Shown here piece by piece: positions 35,526 to 48,659 of a stretch of DNA of 64,000 bases. How positions within the stretch are numbered: the first letter of the stretch is position 1; each line of letters begins with the position of its first letter. This DNA is from Romanomermis culicivorax (Eukaryota > Nematoda > Enoplea > Mermithida > Mermithidae). The stretch spans positions 1,302,001 through 1,366,000 of the forward strand of contig CAWUHX010000012.1 in NCBI GenBank assembly GCA_963922205.1, read 5' to 3'. The notes under the pieces were generated by a model that was not told the DNA's origin, did not search any database, and saw only the letters and a list, made by a program, of their open reading frames with translations. The translations under genes and the position numbers were made by a program.

Positions 35526-38500
35526 TTACCTGGATTCCTCGAAATCGTCGACTTGGCTAATTTGGCGTTTCAAATGGGCCAACGAATTGTAGCCGTATTG
35601 GGAAAATTGGGCAAAATACAATCGCTCGTTATAATCGTATTCGCACAAAATTTTATTATTATCGGTGTCCAGATAGAATTTGTCGCCCACGCAAAATCTA
35701 GAAGAGGAATCGATTGAGAAAAAAATTGCATAATTAGCTCGAAATAACTAATGAGTAAGTACAATGAAGGAAAGGTCTACAGACAAGGCGACAACAGGAA
35801 AAAAGTTTATTTGGCTTGTGTATCAGAACTACTGCATCTCGACTACTAAAGTTTTTCTGAAATAGTTGACGATGATACTTATGGGAAAGGCCACAAACAA
35901 AAACGGCAGAAATTATAGTCTATATTTATTTTCAAATGACAGAAGCAGCGAACCGATTAAATTACATTCAATTCGAAAAAATAGTAAGCCTGATAACTAA
36001 TCAATGAGAAAGACTTTCTCATCTATCAGCGACAAACAGATCGACTGATAATTTTCTCCAAGAACCTAGAAAAATGTGTTTAAGGTCGATACAATACTAT
36101 CAAAACCAAAATGGATATGCACGATATTTTGTTTCTCTGGTTTTGGCGCCCTGTGTGCCATAAAGAAATTAATATTTTTCCTACTGTAAAAACTTTCCAC
36201 TCCGTGAACATTGTGTTCATCTGGAATTTCAAAGTCAATCGGACATTTAAAAATTGGCAAAAAATGTTATACAAAACAAGCATAAAATCTATAGGAAGAA
36301 GAAAAGGTAAACAGTACAGAATAAAAGCTAAAGATACTATTGTCTGCCTTCCAATAAATTGCTTCTACATCGAGAAATAAGGAAAATAAGTAGTGTCTTA
36401 AAAATAATTTACTTGCAGCTTCTAGAGTAATTTTTCTGCACAATGTTATTGGGCTGACGGTTGTTTAACATAAAATTATGTAATTAGGTACAGAAGTACG
36501 AGTTGTATTTCTTCCCCGTTTCGTTTTTTAAAAGAATTTCAAGAAAACAGGAAAAAGTTTGGATTTCGATTTTAAGTAAAAATGTGGAAAATTTGTTCTT
36601 TTGCGAAGCGCGAAATGGAGAAACGATAAGCAAATTTCAATAACGTCTTATAAAGATGATACACATCTGATCCTACGTAAATTGATTCTATCAAAAATTT
36701 AATTTGTCGTTGTCCAAAATTCAAGCACCTCCATCAAAAAGTCGAATCTTGTCCAGTTACTTTGAAACTGGAAAGTTTCAAAGCAGGAAAAGTAGGCTAG
36801 ATGTGACACACAATTTTCATGGAATGGAAAACTCTATACCGTGGCAGGTAGATGAATTTTCTCATAAATCATAGAAAAAATCGCAGAAACTATATATCAC
36901 GAATATGTGTTTTTAATTTGGATAGGACTATGTCGACGCCTAAAATGCAATACTCAAGAAATTTTTAGGAAGCAAACATTTCATGGAAGAATTTTCGTTT
37001 TGTCATGTTCACCGTTCGTCGATGAAAAATTTTTTTCAATTGACTACAGTAATGAGCTGGATAATTTTCTTGTTTGGTTCGCATTGATCATTTTAAAATA
37101 GATAGACTATAAAAGAAATCCAGTGCAAGTGCATCGACCGTCAAACTCGGATACGAGAATAAGCAAAATCCAAAAATGTATCGCCTATTCAACAAGCCAT
37201 ACATTTGTTCTCGATTTGTTCGAGTAACATCGCGCTCTTTTTGAGGGAAGAAATTGTCAGTAAGTAGCTTGAGTTTCATGAAAATATGTAATTAATCTAC
37301 TTAGTTTCCATTTTTTGTATAGTCAATTTTTTCTTGATGAGGCTTGGGAACGCAAAAAATGCGTAGATACAGAGAAAAAACAAGAAAAAAAACCTGTAAT
37401 AATATTATTTCAAGAAAAACATATTATGTTTTTCTTCATATTATGTTTTTCTTGAAATGCTTCAAAATAATAAAGGCGGAAAGCAAGTAATATTTCATAT
37501 TTTTAGGATTTTCCGCTATTAACTGTAGACTATTTAATTCAAAATGATAGGCACAGCGAAAACCAAAAAGTAAGTTAAATTTGATATGCATATTTTTAAA
37601 TGGTAAAAAAGGAAAATCGTTGAAATAACATCATGCTTATCTACTGTCGATTGGGACGGGACTGCATCTGTACTCGAGTGCTATTCGAGAAATTTTTACC
37701 ACTTAACCAGATTATTGAAGGAAATTTTCTGCTGTTGTGTTAACCGCTCACTTTTCAAATCGCTTACAATAGGCTTACTAGTTTCTTCCGTATTAAACTT
37801 ACTCTTTTCAACGACAGTGCTAATTTTTGTCAATTTTCACTTTTACAAGCATTTTATAGAAACACACTATTGTGAATGTACAAAGCTTCGTTGAATGGAA
37901 CTGAAGGCATCAACAGGAGGTATAGTATATTTTTTATAAAATGCTTGTAAATTGAAAAAAGACATAAGATAAGTACCGTCCTCAAAGTCGTTTACGCAAA
38001 GCTGTTACTGTAATATTTTTCCCTTCAAAAATAAAAATAGTTAATTGAGCAGGCTCATTAATTTCGACTCCTGTACAACACACGGTTTAGCAGGAGGTCA
38101 TGAGCATAATAAATAGTACTTGCTTTCCACTATTAATAATTAAAAGCCTCGCAAGAAAAATGGACTCTGATATTGAAAATTTTATACGATGTGTCAAAAA
38201 ATTGTTGATCTACTGTGCTTGAAAACCTAAAATATTAGATGCTGAAAATGACCTCTACTAAGATAGCATAGGATCATGGTAGAAGACAATTCTAAATCCT
38301 TCAAATGAAAAACGGTCAATTTTTTGGGTTCAAAAGTAATATATTTTGAGATTCATTTCTTCAGACACCCTATATTCGCAGCATTTCACTTCAGTTGTTT
38401 ACCTCAAATTGCATTCTTGACATCCAAAACACTCCAAATGATAGACATTGTGATTAGCTCTCATGACCAACTCGAAGGCCGGTATACTGTTGTTACAGGC

Positions 38501-40856
38501 CGAACAAGTGCCTTGGGCGCCGAATAATCGGGCGTAATCTCTACGACAGTAAATTTTTCCATATTTCACGAAAAATGATTTGCCAACTTCGGCCAAACGA
38601 CAACTACAGGCGTCGCACTGCGGAAAAGAAAAGTAAATTTCAAAATTGTGAAAATTAAGAAAAATGGTGCCTTAGGCCCGTATGCCACAAGGTGGAGTAG
38701 CCTACTCGATGGAGTAAACGATGGATTATTTCCTGGATTATCTCCAGTTCGCATTCCAGAAGCAGGAGAAAAGAGAAGAATAGAGTAGAATAAATCGGTA
38801 TGCCAGAAAGCGGAGTAGGCTAATTCATGGATTAAACGGCGGAGTAATCAGTGGTTTATCTTTTTTCGGTATGCCAGAAAGAAGAGTAGAGCAAACAGTG
38901 GACTAAAAAACGTTTTTTCGTGTCTTTTTCTAAACCTGCATCGGGCAGGTGTATTCGGTAGAGTAAAGGCCCTGTCATACTTCACCGCGCGGTACCGCCT
39001 TTGAAGTATGAATAGGTTTTTGTAATTTTTGCGGCGCCGCGCGGCGCCCCATTAGGTTTCAACTAAACCAATACATATTTTTTGAGAAGAGCAAAATCCA
39101 AAAGTAAAAAAGCAGCGCCGTACGGCGCCGCGCGGTTATGTATGACAGGGCCTTAAGACTGATTTACAACATAATAACTATGGAAGTTGTTGATTTCATC
39201 AATTTTTTGAGAAATTTAGACGAGGAAAACGAGCATACAAACAACATTCCACGAGTTATTTTTCGAAGATCAGATCCATTCGAAATGTATAGCAATTTCG
39301 ACCTCCAACTACAATATCAATTTAATAAACCGAAAGTGTGAATTTTGATAGGAAAACTATCCACCTTGTTTTTTCTTGCTCATCTCACAAGTTTCATATA
39401 CCTATGCATATTAGCAAAAAGCAATGCAACAAAGTGATCTTGCAGAAAAACCCGACGAAGTCGATTAAGTGGTCTTGCATGAAAAAATAATAAAATCGAT
39501 AAACTTTCATGTGTTTTTGCCACTACTCCACTGTTAAATCCACTGATTACGAACTCCGCCACTACTCCACTTTCTGGAATGCCGAAAAAAAATCCGTGGA
39601 GTAGCCTAATCCGAGGAGTAGCTAGTCGGTGGATTAGCTTACTCCGTGGAGTATTCTGCTTAGGCTACTCATCGGATTAGCCTACTCCGTGGAGTATTCT
39701 GCTCCACCTTCTGGCATACGGGCCTTAAAGTTTATTCTGAAACACGGTTTAGCTTTTTGACGAGCCAAAAATATTAATCTAATTGCATTTTCGATATAAT
39801 ACCAAGTTGAACGAACCTTGCTGATCAAAATTTAAAAAAGCATTAAACATTTTTAACCGAGGGAAGTGTGCAGCATATCGAAATCCTTTTGGTGAAAATT
39901 TATTGTTTTCAACTTTAACCTATACAGTAATTGGCTGATAATAAATAGAATTTTAAAAAGGAGAAGCAGCCTGGAAGATGATCCCAGCTGCGAATTGCCA
40001 AAATTTAATTAATTTCATACACAACCACTGAACTATTAAACTTGGACTATAAATGCGCAACGGTAGTCGATGCACCAAAAGTTTTCGAATTTCTGCAATG
40101 AATTGAATTTGAATAAATTCATTGATGTTACATACGTCGGTTTAAAATCATGAACCCAATACTCAAGTAAAATCAAGCGAAAACTTTGTATGCTGTTCAA
40201 CTAGTGAAGCATTTATTACAGTCGTATGAGCTTCCACAGTCCAATTAGTTCAGCAGTTCATGTTCAATGGTGTGCTCCTTGTAACAATCTCACTAAGCTT
40301 AGAAAATCGATCTAGACTCAATGTTGCAGCTAAATTTTAAACTTTCGAACCAGTTAACTGTTAGACATGAGATCAAGTGATCCCTGCAACCTACTTTCAA
40401 ACAATCTTCATGCCAAAGTTTATCCAACGCTCTCAGCATATATCTGTCCACAATCTTGCAATTACAAGCCGCACATAAAAACGGTTCTACAGTATTCCCA
40501 ATGGCAATATTTTGAGGTTGACCACCGTGTCGACTTGTCGCGACATTTTTTTCCACATTATTATTATTATGATTATTATTATTATTATTATTACGGTAAT
40601 TGACAGTATTACCATTAGACGGCGATGATGATGACGGATTTTCGTTCTGTAACGCAGAGTTTTTATTACAATTCAATACAGTAATTTCGTCGGGTGTTAA
40701 ACGTTCAACGACCGCTACGAAATTCTCCTTGGCGGATGTACAGTTGGAAATTAAATGATGATGAGATGACGACAACGTCACTGTTGACGATGGAATCGTC
40801 GAGTCGGCGGCGGCTATTTTTTGAGATTGGCTGGTCGAAGGTGACGCGGCTAACAT
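35526..40856 (-). CDS. LMO: LIM-only protein (LMO / Beadex-like)
   Basis: Nuclear cofactor made of two LIM zinc-binding domains; LMO proteins bind the LIM-interaction domain of LDB/Chip and have no DNA-binding domain. Exons 40867-40395 (ATG at 40856-40854), 38617-38403 and 35697-35530 join in phase. LIM1 begins CAACNCKIVDRYMLRALDKL and HEDCLK, continuing after the intron as CDACSCRLAEVGKSFFV and YCRRDYARLFG. LIM2 is CSACNNSIPAFELVMRA, YHLECFGCQECNLR, then FCVGDKFYLD and LCEYDYNERL. All zinc ligands are present. The N-terminus is about 120 residues of Ser/Thr- and Asn-rich sequence. Translation through the last donor gives ESR then TAA (282 residues), so the real 3' end is ambiguous. The ATG follows a CCAAA context just inside a TTCTTAG acceptor, so an untranslated upstream exon is expected. 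Confidence 0.93.
35920..36062. repeat. Probable MITE family B relic
   Basis: TAGTCTATATTTATTTTCAA, AATGAGAAAGACTTTCTCAT and related phrases match 43450-43610 in order. Diverged. Confidence 0.4.
36063..37919. other. LMO intron, little recognisable
   Basis: 37445-37512 is a partial MITE A (TTTTTCTTGAAATGCTTC...GGCGGAAAGCAAGTAATATT) next to a doubled CATATTATGTTTTTCTT. 37700-37745 resembles part of MITE B in reverse. A GCGAAGCGCGAAATGG phrase lies near 36603. No coding exon seen. Confidence 0.5.
37920..38165 (-). mobile_element. MITE family A in LMO intron
   Basis: TATAGTATATTTTTTATAAA end, AAGTACCGTCCTCAAAGTCG, and GTACTTGCTTTCCACTATTA near the other end. Ends 240 bp from the LIM1/LIM2 exon. 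Confidence 0.75.
38967..39153. mobile_element. 187-bp MITE nested in the Harbinger-like element
   Basis: AGGCCCTGTCATACTTCACC at the left and GGTTATGTATGACAGGGCCT at the right, with TAA duplicated on both sides (38964-38966 and 39154-39156). The CCGCGCGG arms recall the CCGGCCGG arms of 6859-9009. Confidence 0.85.
39180..39341 (+). pseudogene. N-terminal fragment of a Harbinger-type transposase
   Basis: ATG-initiated 53-codon ORF: MEVVDFINFLRNLDEENEHT, then FRRSDPFEMYSNFDLQLQYQ and FNKPKV. The R-x2-DPFE-x-Y-...-F-x-K pattern resembles the region just upstream of the DDE nuclease core in Harbinger transposases. It stops at TGA before any catalytic residue. Position inside a TTA-flanked TIR element supports the call. 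Confidence 0.5.
40557..40593. repeat. ATT trinucleotide repeat encoding Asn
   Basis: Imperfect (ATT)n within LMO exon 1; on the minus strand it encodes the run of Asn interrupted by one His. Likely length-polymorphic. Confidence 0.9.
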
Positions 40857-40867
40857 TTTGGTAGATT

Positions 40868-43800
40868 CTAAGAATAGAATCACTTAAAGTTGACAGGAAT
40901 GAAGAATGCTCAGTAAGGTTAAAAAATTCATTTCATATTCGTTGGTTTCAAACGGTCTAACTGACGCTTCACGAATTTATTTTCACGATAGAATTTGAAA
41001 GCGTTGAAGAACAGTAAAACTGAAATCTTCTGTATAAGTAACTAGGAGGCCGATCGACGGACGTTGTATTACAATTATTTAATTGTTTAATTTGCATCCG
41101 ATTATAATATAGTATTTTTCCTTGATAGGAATGAATATGTGTGAGCTTATTCATCTTCTGTGTATGCGTCGAAAATCCTACAGTAAATCCTCTGTGTAAA
41201 CGATTTTGAGAGTGGTACTTATTTATGACATTTTTTCAGTTTACAAGCGTTTTATAAAAAACAGACTATAGGTTGGTGCATCCGAAATTTTTGACAGACG
41301 GTTGTTGAATCACTAGAACATTCAGTAATCGTTAATGAAAATGGTCATTGATCAATGAATGAGAAAGGCTATAACATATAGTAAGAAACTGACAAAGCAT
41401 GATACCTTCCGGCTAAACATTGATCCTTCAGTAATACTGAATATTTTACGGATTATCGATCGAATCTAGCATTTTTTCAAGTAAAAATTAAGGTGACGTC
41501 GAAAGCTTTGTTTACATCTGACAGTTGAATAGGGACTGACCTGACAGGTAATAAATGAATGTGACATTTTCTACTATTTTCAGTCGAACTCCAGCAGTTT
41601 CAACTAGCGGATCCTGGTTCATTGGAACATTTTGCCTGGTGGAGAAGTGTTCCGCAATAACCATATGGCGATCTAGGGCTGGCCAAATGGAGGTCACCGT
41701 AACGGATGAGACAGGCTAGCTCATAAAAATGGGTGAGGCGCAACATTTTTTCCCGATTTCCTCAAAATCGTTCACTGGATACCCAATGTTGCGAAAACAT
41801 TTATTGTGTCCATTAAAAATCGGATTTTTTATTGACCTAGGTTTCCTGCAAACTTTTTTTTTGTTTCCTGGGGAGACCACATTTATTGAAATATTTCTAG
41901 AAATTTACGATCCGTAATTTAGGCGAAGTAAATTTTGAAACTGGGAAATCAGTTTCAGACGTTCAGGAGAAATATCCAACATGTTTTACTCACAACTAGT
42001 ACGGAAATTGGTATGTGTTTTTAGATTTTTTGAACATTTGCAATATTTTGATTATGAAGAATTGAAAAATTGATTTAGCCCAAGTTCAAAATAATAGTCT
42101 TAGAGAACGTTCATAGAACCATATAATTTTTGTTAATAACTTTTGTAGTCGTTAGTATACCGCGGGAAAGTTCAGATAGTATTTTTAGGTCATCCATGCA
42201 TATTAAAAGTTCTGTATGATAATTGTCTTAAGTTAGAAGCACCATAAGATTATTGTAGGGTAAATTTCAATGTAAAGGAGACTAATGAATTAAATAGTCA
42301 TCATCGAAGTACCTGCCGCCAGCTGCATATGCCCTATTCACGTCGGATGCCAAAATTTCACATTCAGACTTGTGATCCGATGTTAGTTTCAGAAAGAATG
42401 GTAAAAAATGGTATTTTCGAATTGATCACAACGAAATCTTTCAACTGGTGCAATTTAACGCGCTTCAGATGCTTCGTACACAGTCTAGTGAAACCACGAA
42501 TGTCGCCTATGAAGAAAAAGATCCAAATCAGTAAAACGTTCTCAAGTAGGCAACTTTCTGTTGAAACTTGGGCGAATACTTACGAGCACGTGGAAAGCTA
42601 GAACCATCCCTCCCCAGCGGATGTGTTGTCGACAAAAGACCTTAGCCCCCGTGATTTTCTGTGATGAAAACGAAAAATGGCGCCTTTGTGAAAAAACAAA
42701 GCATCTATCGCATTACCTATACCACCGAATGACATAAAGCTAAACAAAAAAGAAAAGCTCCCCATCCCTATAGCTCCAACTTAGCTTGTTAGTTACCTAC
42801 TACAGCTAATGTTTATGCTTCCACCGGAAGAAATATACGCACACTCACAACACACATTCTGCATCCATGCAACCGGCCCAAGAATGTTCATTTTTAATGT
42901 GCCTGGGCAATATCTTTGTGCCCACACACACATACATATATGTACATACATAATATGAGTGAAACTCCGAAAAGGTCGTAAATCAAAGTCAAAAGCACCT
43001 TGGAGTTGAGAATCATTTTGAACGTCGATGATTGATGATTTTGCACGTTTTAGAAAGAGAGGAAAAAACGAGTGAAAGAGACGACGGAGGTAGAGGCCGA
43101 AAAAAACGTCTGAGAAACGTAAAATATACTAACGAAAGATTCAAAATTGCACATTGGCTGCTAGGGATACTGTAATTTCGGAATCTAGATTTCTAGAAGA
43201 TTGAACGTCTAATGATGAGGGTAAGTCAACGAGTTGAGTGCAGACGCGAGGCGATATTCTTTGAAACTTAATTACTAATTACCGTAATTATAGGCCACAC
43301 TACGATTAAGTTAATTATGAACAAAAGAGAGCGACACGAGACTATAGGTGGAGTGTTTGTGAGGTAGATTTTCAACGTCAAATCACGTGACTAAGATTTG
43401 TAGAAAATTGCCATTTGGAAAACAGTTTCCAAGAATCCGACTCCGACAGCACACTATAATCTATTTATTTTGAAATAACAGATACTGTGAACCACTAACC
43501 GTAGGCACAATTTGGGAAAAATTTTAAGCTTATTAATGTGATAAATGAGAAAAACTCTATTGTCCATCAGCTACTTTCTCGAATAAGCTGCTCAAGCGCA
43601 CTTTGGTGTCGGTAACAGTTCTGTTTAAATCAAAAATGAATAAGCAATGTTATTCCTTCTTGGCCTCATCTTTGTCATGCAATATAATTTATATTTTTCT
43701 GCCTCATAAATTTGTTCATTCTGTGGAAACTGTGTCAATTTGAATTTACTCACTTTTCTTGTCGCTGCACTTGCCATTTCAATATTTCAGAACAAACGAA

Positions 43801-44754
43801 GAACAGTATCACCTGTTTCTGTCCCGAAAGCGCGCAGATGCGTACGATTGTTTGCAGTCTTGCAGCAATGTCTTTCAACTATCGGAAGCAACTGATTTCT
43901 TCATATTCGTATTTGTTGGTTTTCAATAAATTCGAAATTTTCAGTTTTATTATTGCTTTAACAGAGCAAAAAAAGTACAGTGACTGCTTTTCAATGTTCA
44001 GCCTTCACAAAAAAACGGATATAAATTTATACCAAACTGAAGTAGAAGTTTACTGAATATAAAATTATGTAATTCATATTTTTCGCAATCTTGAATTGAC
44101 ATTTTGAGTGTTGTTTCATTCAAGTGGGAAAATTTAAAACAGTATCTATGCTTACCGGTTGCCAGTTTCAATGCGTTATGAGTGTTAGCCGACGCATTTC
44201 CAAACGGGAAGCAATGTCATACAGAAGGAATTTTATGCGTAGAAATCTGCCGAAAGTCACTCAGGTGTGAAAAATACGATCGATCCTAGCACAATTCTAG
44301 AAAAAGCAATACCATTCTTTTCACAAAGACGGATATTCCTTAGATGCGCAGTACCACCACAAAAATGAATGATTTTGAAAGTCAATGCATTGCCTGTCAA
44401 GCTATTATTGAATTTTTGCGTTAGAACGGGGTCCACTTTGTAAGCATCTACCAGCTTATTGATCATATTGTAGAATATTCAGGCAAATAACCAATACATC
44501 AGCATATGCTCTGGAGCAAACATCTAAAAATTCATGACAATGTCGAATTCTTCATCCTAACCAATCTCCTTCCGTCTGTAAAATTTGTACAGATTTCAGC
44601 AGGACATATATACATTGCAAATTTTGTGTTTGCCGAAGCCGCGACTGAATGTGCAAATTTGTGTTATCATGACATCAATACTGGCTAAAATTATTCCAAT
44701 ATTAAAATAGAATAACCAGACGACATAATATATTTTGCACTGCGAAAAATAAGG
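40868..44754. other. LMO upstream region, no gene recognised
   Basis: 41184-41271 is a partial MITE A ending AAAAAACAGACTATAG. A short CA/TA microsatellite lies near 42920-42945. 43450-43610 resembles a MITE B relic. A possible non-coding exon on the minus strand (acceptor CTTCATAG near 42506, donor GCAG|GTACTT at about 42313) could be LMO 5' sequence, but all frames are stopped before the donor. Confidence 0.4.
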
Positions 44755-44857
44755 CCGGTTTCGTCAAAGAGACTTAAGCTCCAGCTGATCTGCAGCTTAG
44801 CTCATACACAAAAATACACAAAGTCAGCAGGAGCTTAAGTCTCTTTGATGAAACTGG
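44755..44857. mobile_element. 103-bp near-palindromic MITE
   Basis: CCGGTTTCGTCAAAGAGACT continues into TAAGCTCC; the other end is its near-perfect inverse (GGAGCTTAAGTCTCTTTGAT, GAAACTGG). A partial copy lies at 53444-53492 (GGAGCTTAAGTTTCTTTGAT). Confidence 0.85.
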
Positions 44858-47800
44858 GGCAGGTTTATTGCTACCGACGACGGTAAAAAAGCTCACTCAA
44901 AGAGCTGTCAACACCATATGTTAGAATTTACAACTGAAAACTAAATGGAATTTATTTCAGAGAAAAATTTCAAACAAATACCATACCAAAACACCTCATT
45001 TTTTGTTTTTTTAGAAAATTACTGGTTCTCCCTAAACTGAATGACAAGTAAATAAAGTGAGCATTATTCACAAAATCACAAGACAGGCATTTCTCAAATG
45101 GACCAATTTGTTATATATCAAAATAATGGCCTCGATAAAAAAATTACAATCCTATTTTAAGTATTATTACGATAATTTAAGTGGTTCGTAACTTATTGAT
45201 GAAAATGTTCAGTCGTGCATCAAAATTGCAAAATTCTGAACATTTTAGATCGGTAGTAAAATTTCGAAGCTACATTTCCCTCGTGGATCTGTGACTTTTC
45301 TTCACTTATCACTTACAAGACAGAAGCGATTTACTCTTTCTCGAAAAATTATCACAAAGTATCATGACTCATTTCACACTTATTAAGATATGACAATTTT
45401 AGAACTGCACGGGAATGAGAAGCTGATAATTTGAGGAAGCTGCACTAAGGTAATATGCGGGAATGCTCTAAGTCAGTGATTGCATAGCTAGAGGCAGTCA
45501 CGTTTAGCGTGGAAATGATGTCGAATATGAGGCAAAAGGTGTAGAACTCATCATATGTATCATTAGCCTAATTAGATACTATACAAATACATGTGCAGTG
45601 AACGCACATCTGGGTTAATTATCTATGTGCCAAGAGAAAAGGCGGGCAAATGATTACTTGCACGTGGTTAAGCATACTATAATATGTAAGCGATAGTGAA
45701 ATAATTGGCCCGGAGGCGCACAACCCATGGTAGCAGTTAACAGGGGACACCCTGTCCTAATTACAGGCCGGGTTTTTTTGCACTGTGTGCAGGGAATAGC
45801 ACAGAATCCAAACATTTTTAACGAGATGCGCGGTTCTGAACTTTCGCATCGGAGTTAATGAGAAGAGAAAATAATTATTTTTAATTAGATCCATAACGAG
45901 TTACCGTTGTTCGTCGTGCAGCAAAAAGTAGATTCTCATTTCACAAATTAGCCATATTGACGAGACCACACACGTGAATCCGGAAATTGATTTTAATCAA
46001 GGGTATGTGTTCCATCACCTCTTCGCTGATTGACCCTGCATACTTGTTGATAATCAAGTAAATTATAATATGCAAATGAGCCCAGAATATTACGATGAAA
46101 ATGGTGTTGATACTGTTATGTAGTCAAACTGCTAATAATGCGGATAATGATAGAGCGCTATTTGAACAGATGCCACAAGAAGATGACAATGCATATGCGA
46201 AGGAGATGTCAGAAAAAATAAGAATCGTCTTCGTTCTTTTCGATATATCATGACGGAAAAATCTAAATTTGAATCGAAATATCAAGCTAAAAATTAATGA
46301 ACACTATCAATTCAAGATCAATTTTACCGCAATGAACTTTTAGTGTAACCAGTCCGAAAAGTTTCACCAACATATCGATTTCAAACGTTTATCAGGACAT
46401 GATAAAATTTGTCATCAACAGATTTCAATTAATATTCACGAAAAATAAAATATTGATTCACGAATTTAAAAAACTGTTGTCCGTTTTTTTATATTTATGA
46501 AATTTCAAGTGTGAAAAACAAGTACTACTGCATATTTTTACAATTTCCTGTTATTCTACGCAACTTAACCAATTTTTGAGCAGGAAATTTTATAGTAAGA
46601 GCTTTGTGTAAACGATGTAAAGGGCAGTATACTCATATTTTATCATTCTTCAATTTAAAAGCATTTTATAAAAAATACATTATAGATTATGCATTTGGAT
46701 CCTTTGTTTCTAATGGAGATTGTGCTAGAAATTTTTGCCTGTTCTTTGATTCCTCATAACCTTTACCAACCATTTTTCGAGACGCTCGCGATATGATTTG
46801 ATGTTCGAACAAAAAATGTACAACGACATAATTTTCAAATAAGATTATCTGGAAAACAAAACGAGAAAAGTTCCCTTTAGAACCCAAAATACATTCTATT
46901 GCGGGGTATTTTTTTGAAATGTTTTGCGTCATTTATTTGTTCCTGCCGACTCTTGATAATCCGTTCATGAATAACAAAACACATTGCTTAGCTAATTACA
47001 TATATTCTTAATAAATATTGTTGTATCAACATAGAAGAGAATAATGACGTAATTATAGTCCATTTTTTGAAGTGAGACTTGGATGGCAAGAAGATGTTTA
47101 GACAAAAAATAAGCCGCCTGCATCCGTGGCCACCTTTTTTCATCAAGTTGACAGTAGCAGATAAGATTATAACATGAGACAAAAGGATATCCGTGTGCAT
47201 CGCAAGTTTTTTTTCATTTTTCCTTCACGTTCTAAGTCTCACTTTGAAAAATGGACTATAGTTGCTATCATCATCATCAAATGAATATTTATTACGATGG
47301 AAGGATCATAAGTTTGAGAATTACAGTTGAAATTATACCCGGTTGAGTAAAAAAACCCAGGTTGAGTAGACAGTAAGACGACTGTAAGGATAAATAATGT
47401 AAATTTTTTTATTGAGCTCATTGAAACACTTATTTCTGAAATGGTTCTTCATTTCGAAGTTATGCAGCATCCATCACTCGTGACTTTTATACAAAAGATT
47501 TACATTGAGCAAAATCTGAAACCGTAAATTCACCCGGAAATCAAGGAAGCTCCAGGTCTACATAACAGTCAGAGAGGTGGAATAGTGTACACAATAAAAA
47601 TCAAGTAGAACAAATTTGAGATGATGTATTTTACGTTTACCCATCGAAGCTAATTAAGCTTAATAATTAATAATCTTGAGCGAGTCCAATTAGGCTGATT
47701 ACTTCGTATTAGAGACGAATTCTTTGAGTGAAAAATTCTCTACAAAAAAATATTCTAGATTTTTCTCCAAAAGTAATAAATTATGACGAATATAATATAA

Positions 47801-48656
47801 TATACACAAACAAAAAAGCATATTGATTAAAATTACCTCTGAAAAGCACGGTGTTTTTGATAAGCGATTTTGCTGTCTTAAATAAGAGAAAAAAGATTTT
47901 CGACGTAAATAAGCCAAACAAAAGACGGAAATTTTCTCTTTTTTCCTTCAATTTAGGCTTTCAAGTTCTACTATCTTTGCCTTTGATGAACCGATTTTTC
48001 GTCTTTTTAACTGAAAAAATGTCTGCAAAATATTATTTTGCAAAGAAACGGGACTGAAAAAAGAAAGCTTATCATTTTTCGAAGCATTAGACCGCGTCGT
48101 AATTTTTTGATACAAGAAAGCAAAAAGTGAGCTTATCTTTTGGTAAGAATGATAGCACAATAAGAAAAATGTCCAACATTATTATAATAATTTAGAGAAG
48201 CGGGTAATCGGGTGCCATTTGGGGCTATTCAAAAATTTCGGGGTCTTATCATTATGGTAATCACTGCGGAAAAATACTAGCTCGTTTCGGAATCTAATAT
48301 CAGATTTTGTAATTTTTTGTATTTTTTTACTATTCATCTTCTCCTTTTGTCTAAAAATTTCATCTACTTTATTGATAATTTATTTGTTTTTAGCTGAAAA
48401 TAAAAATCTGAATTAGAATAAATGCCAGCACAATTGTTTCAGATCAACATCATTTTCGAAGACGAAAGTAAAGCAACACGATTTTGTTAATGAAAATTCG
48501 TCGTTGCAGAATAGTTATGACAGCACGATGAGTTGCAACTAGATGAAATTTTGTAGATGATCCCGATTCTGGCAGAAATTGACATAAATCGTGAAATACT
48601 GCACGTTAGCATAACTCAATATTCACTAATCTAACAGTATGAAATTTTCAGGACAG
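44858..48656. other. Intergenic, mostly unassigned
   Basis: 46580-46686 is a partial MITE A. 45640-45790 is a repeat-free block richer in G+C than its surroundings. 46070 has an exact octamer. No ORF has a recognisable domain. Confidence 0.5.
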
Positions 48657-48659
48657 TAA

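Larger units (their letters stand above)
38675..39724. mobile_element. Harbinger-like element in LMO intron
   Basis: TIRs GGCCCGTATGCCA and TGGCATACGGGCC, flanked by a 3-bp TTA duplication (38672-38674 and 39725-39727). Subterminal regions carry many GGAGTAG / CTACTCC units in inverted arrangement. It contains a nested smaller element and a transposase fragment. Confidence 0.8.

Noticed and set aside
41512..41697. ORF with IWPALDRHMVIAEHFSTRQ
   Set aside because: Composition is plausible but short, with no recognisable fold or convincing splice partners to LMO.
42329..42601. 90-codon plus-strand ORF
   Set aside because: No domain; lies opposite a possible non-coding LMO exon that cannot itself be confirmed.
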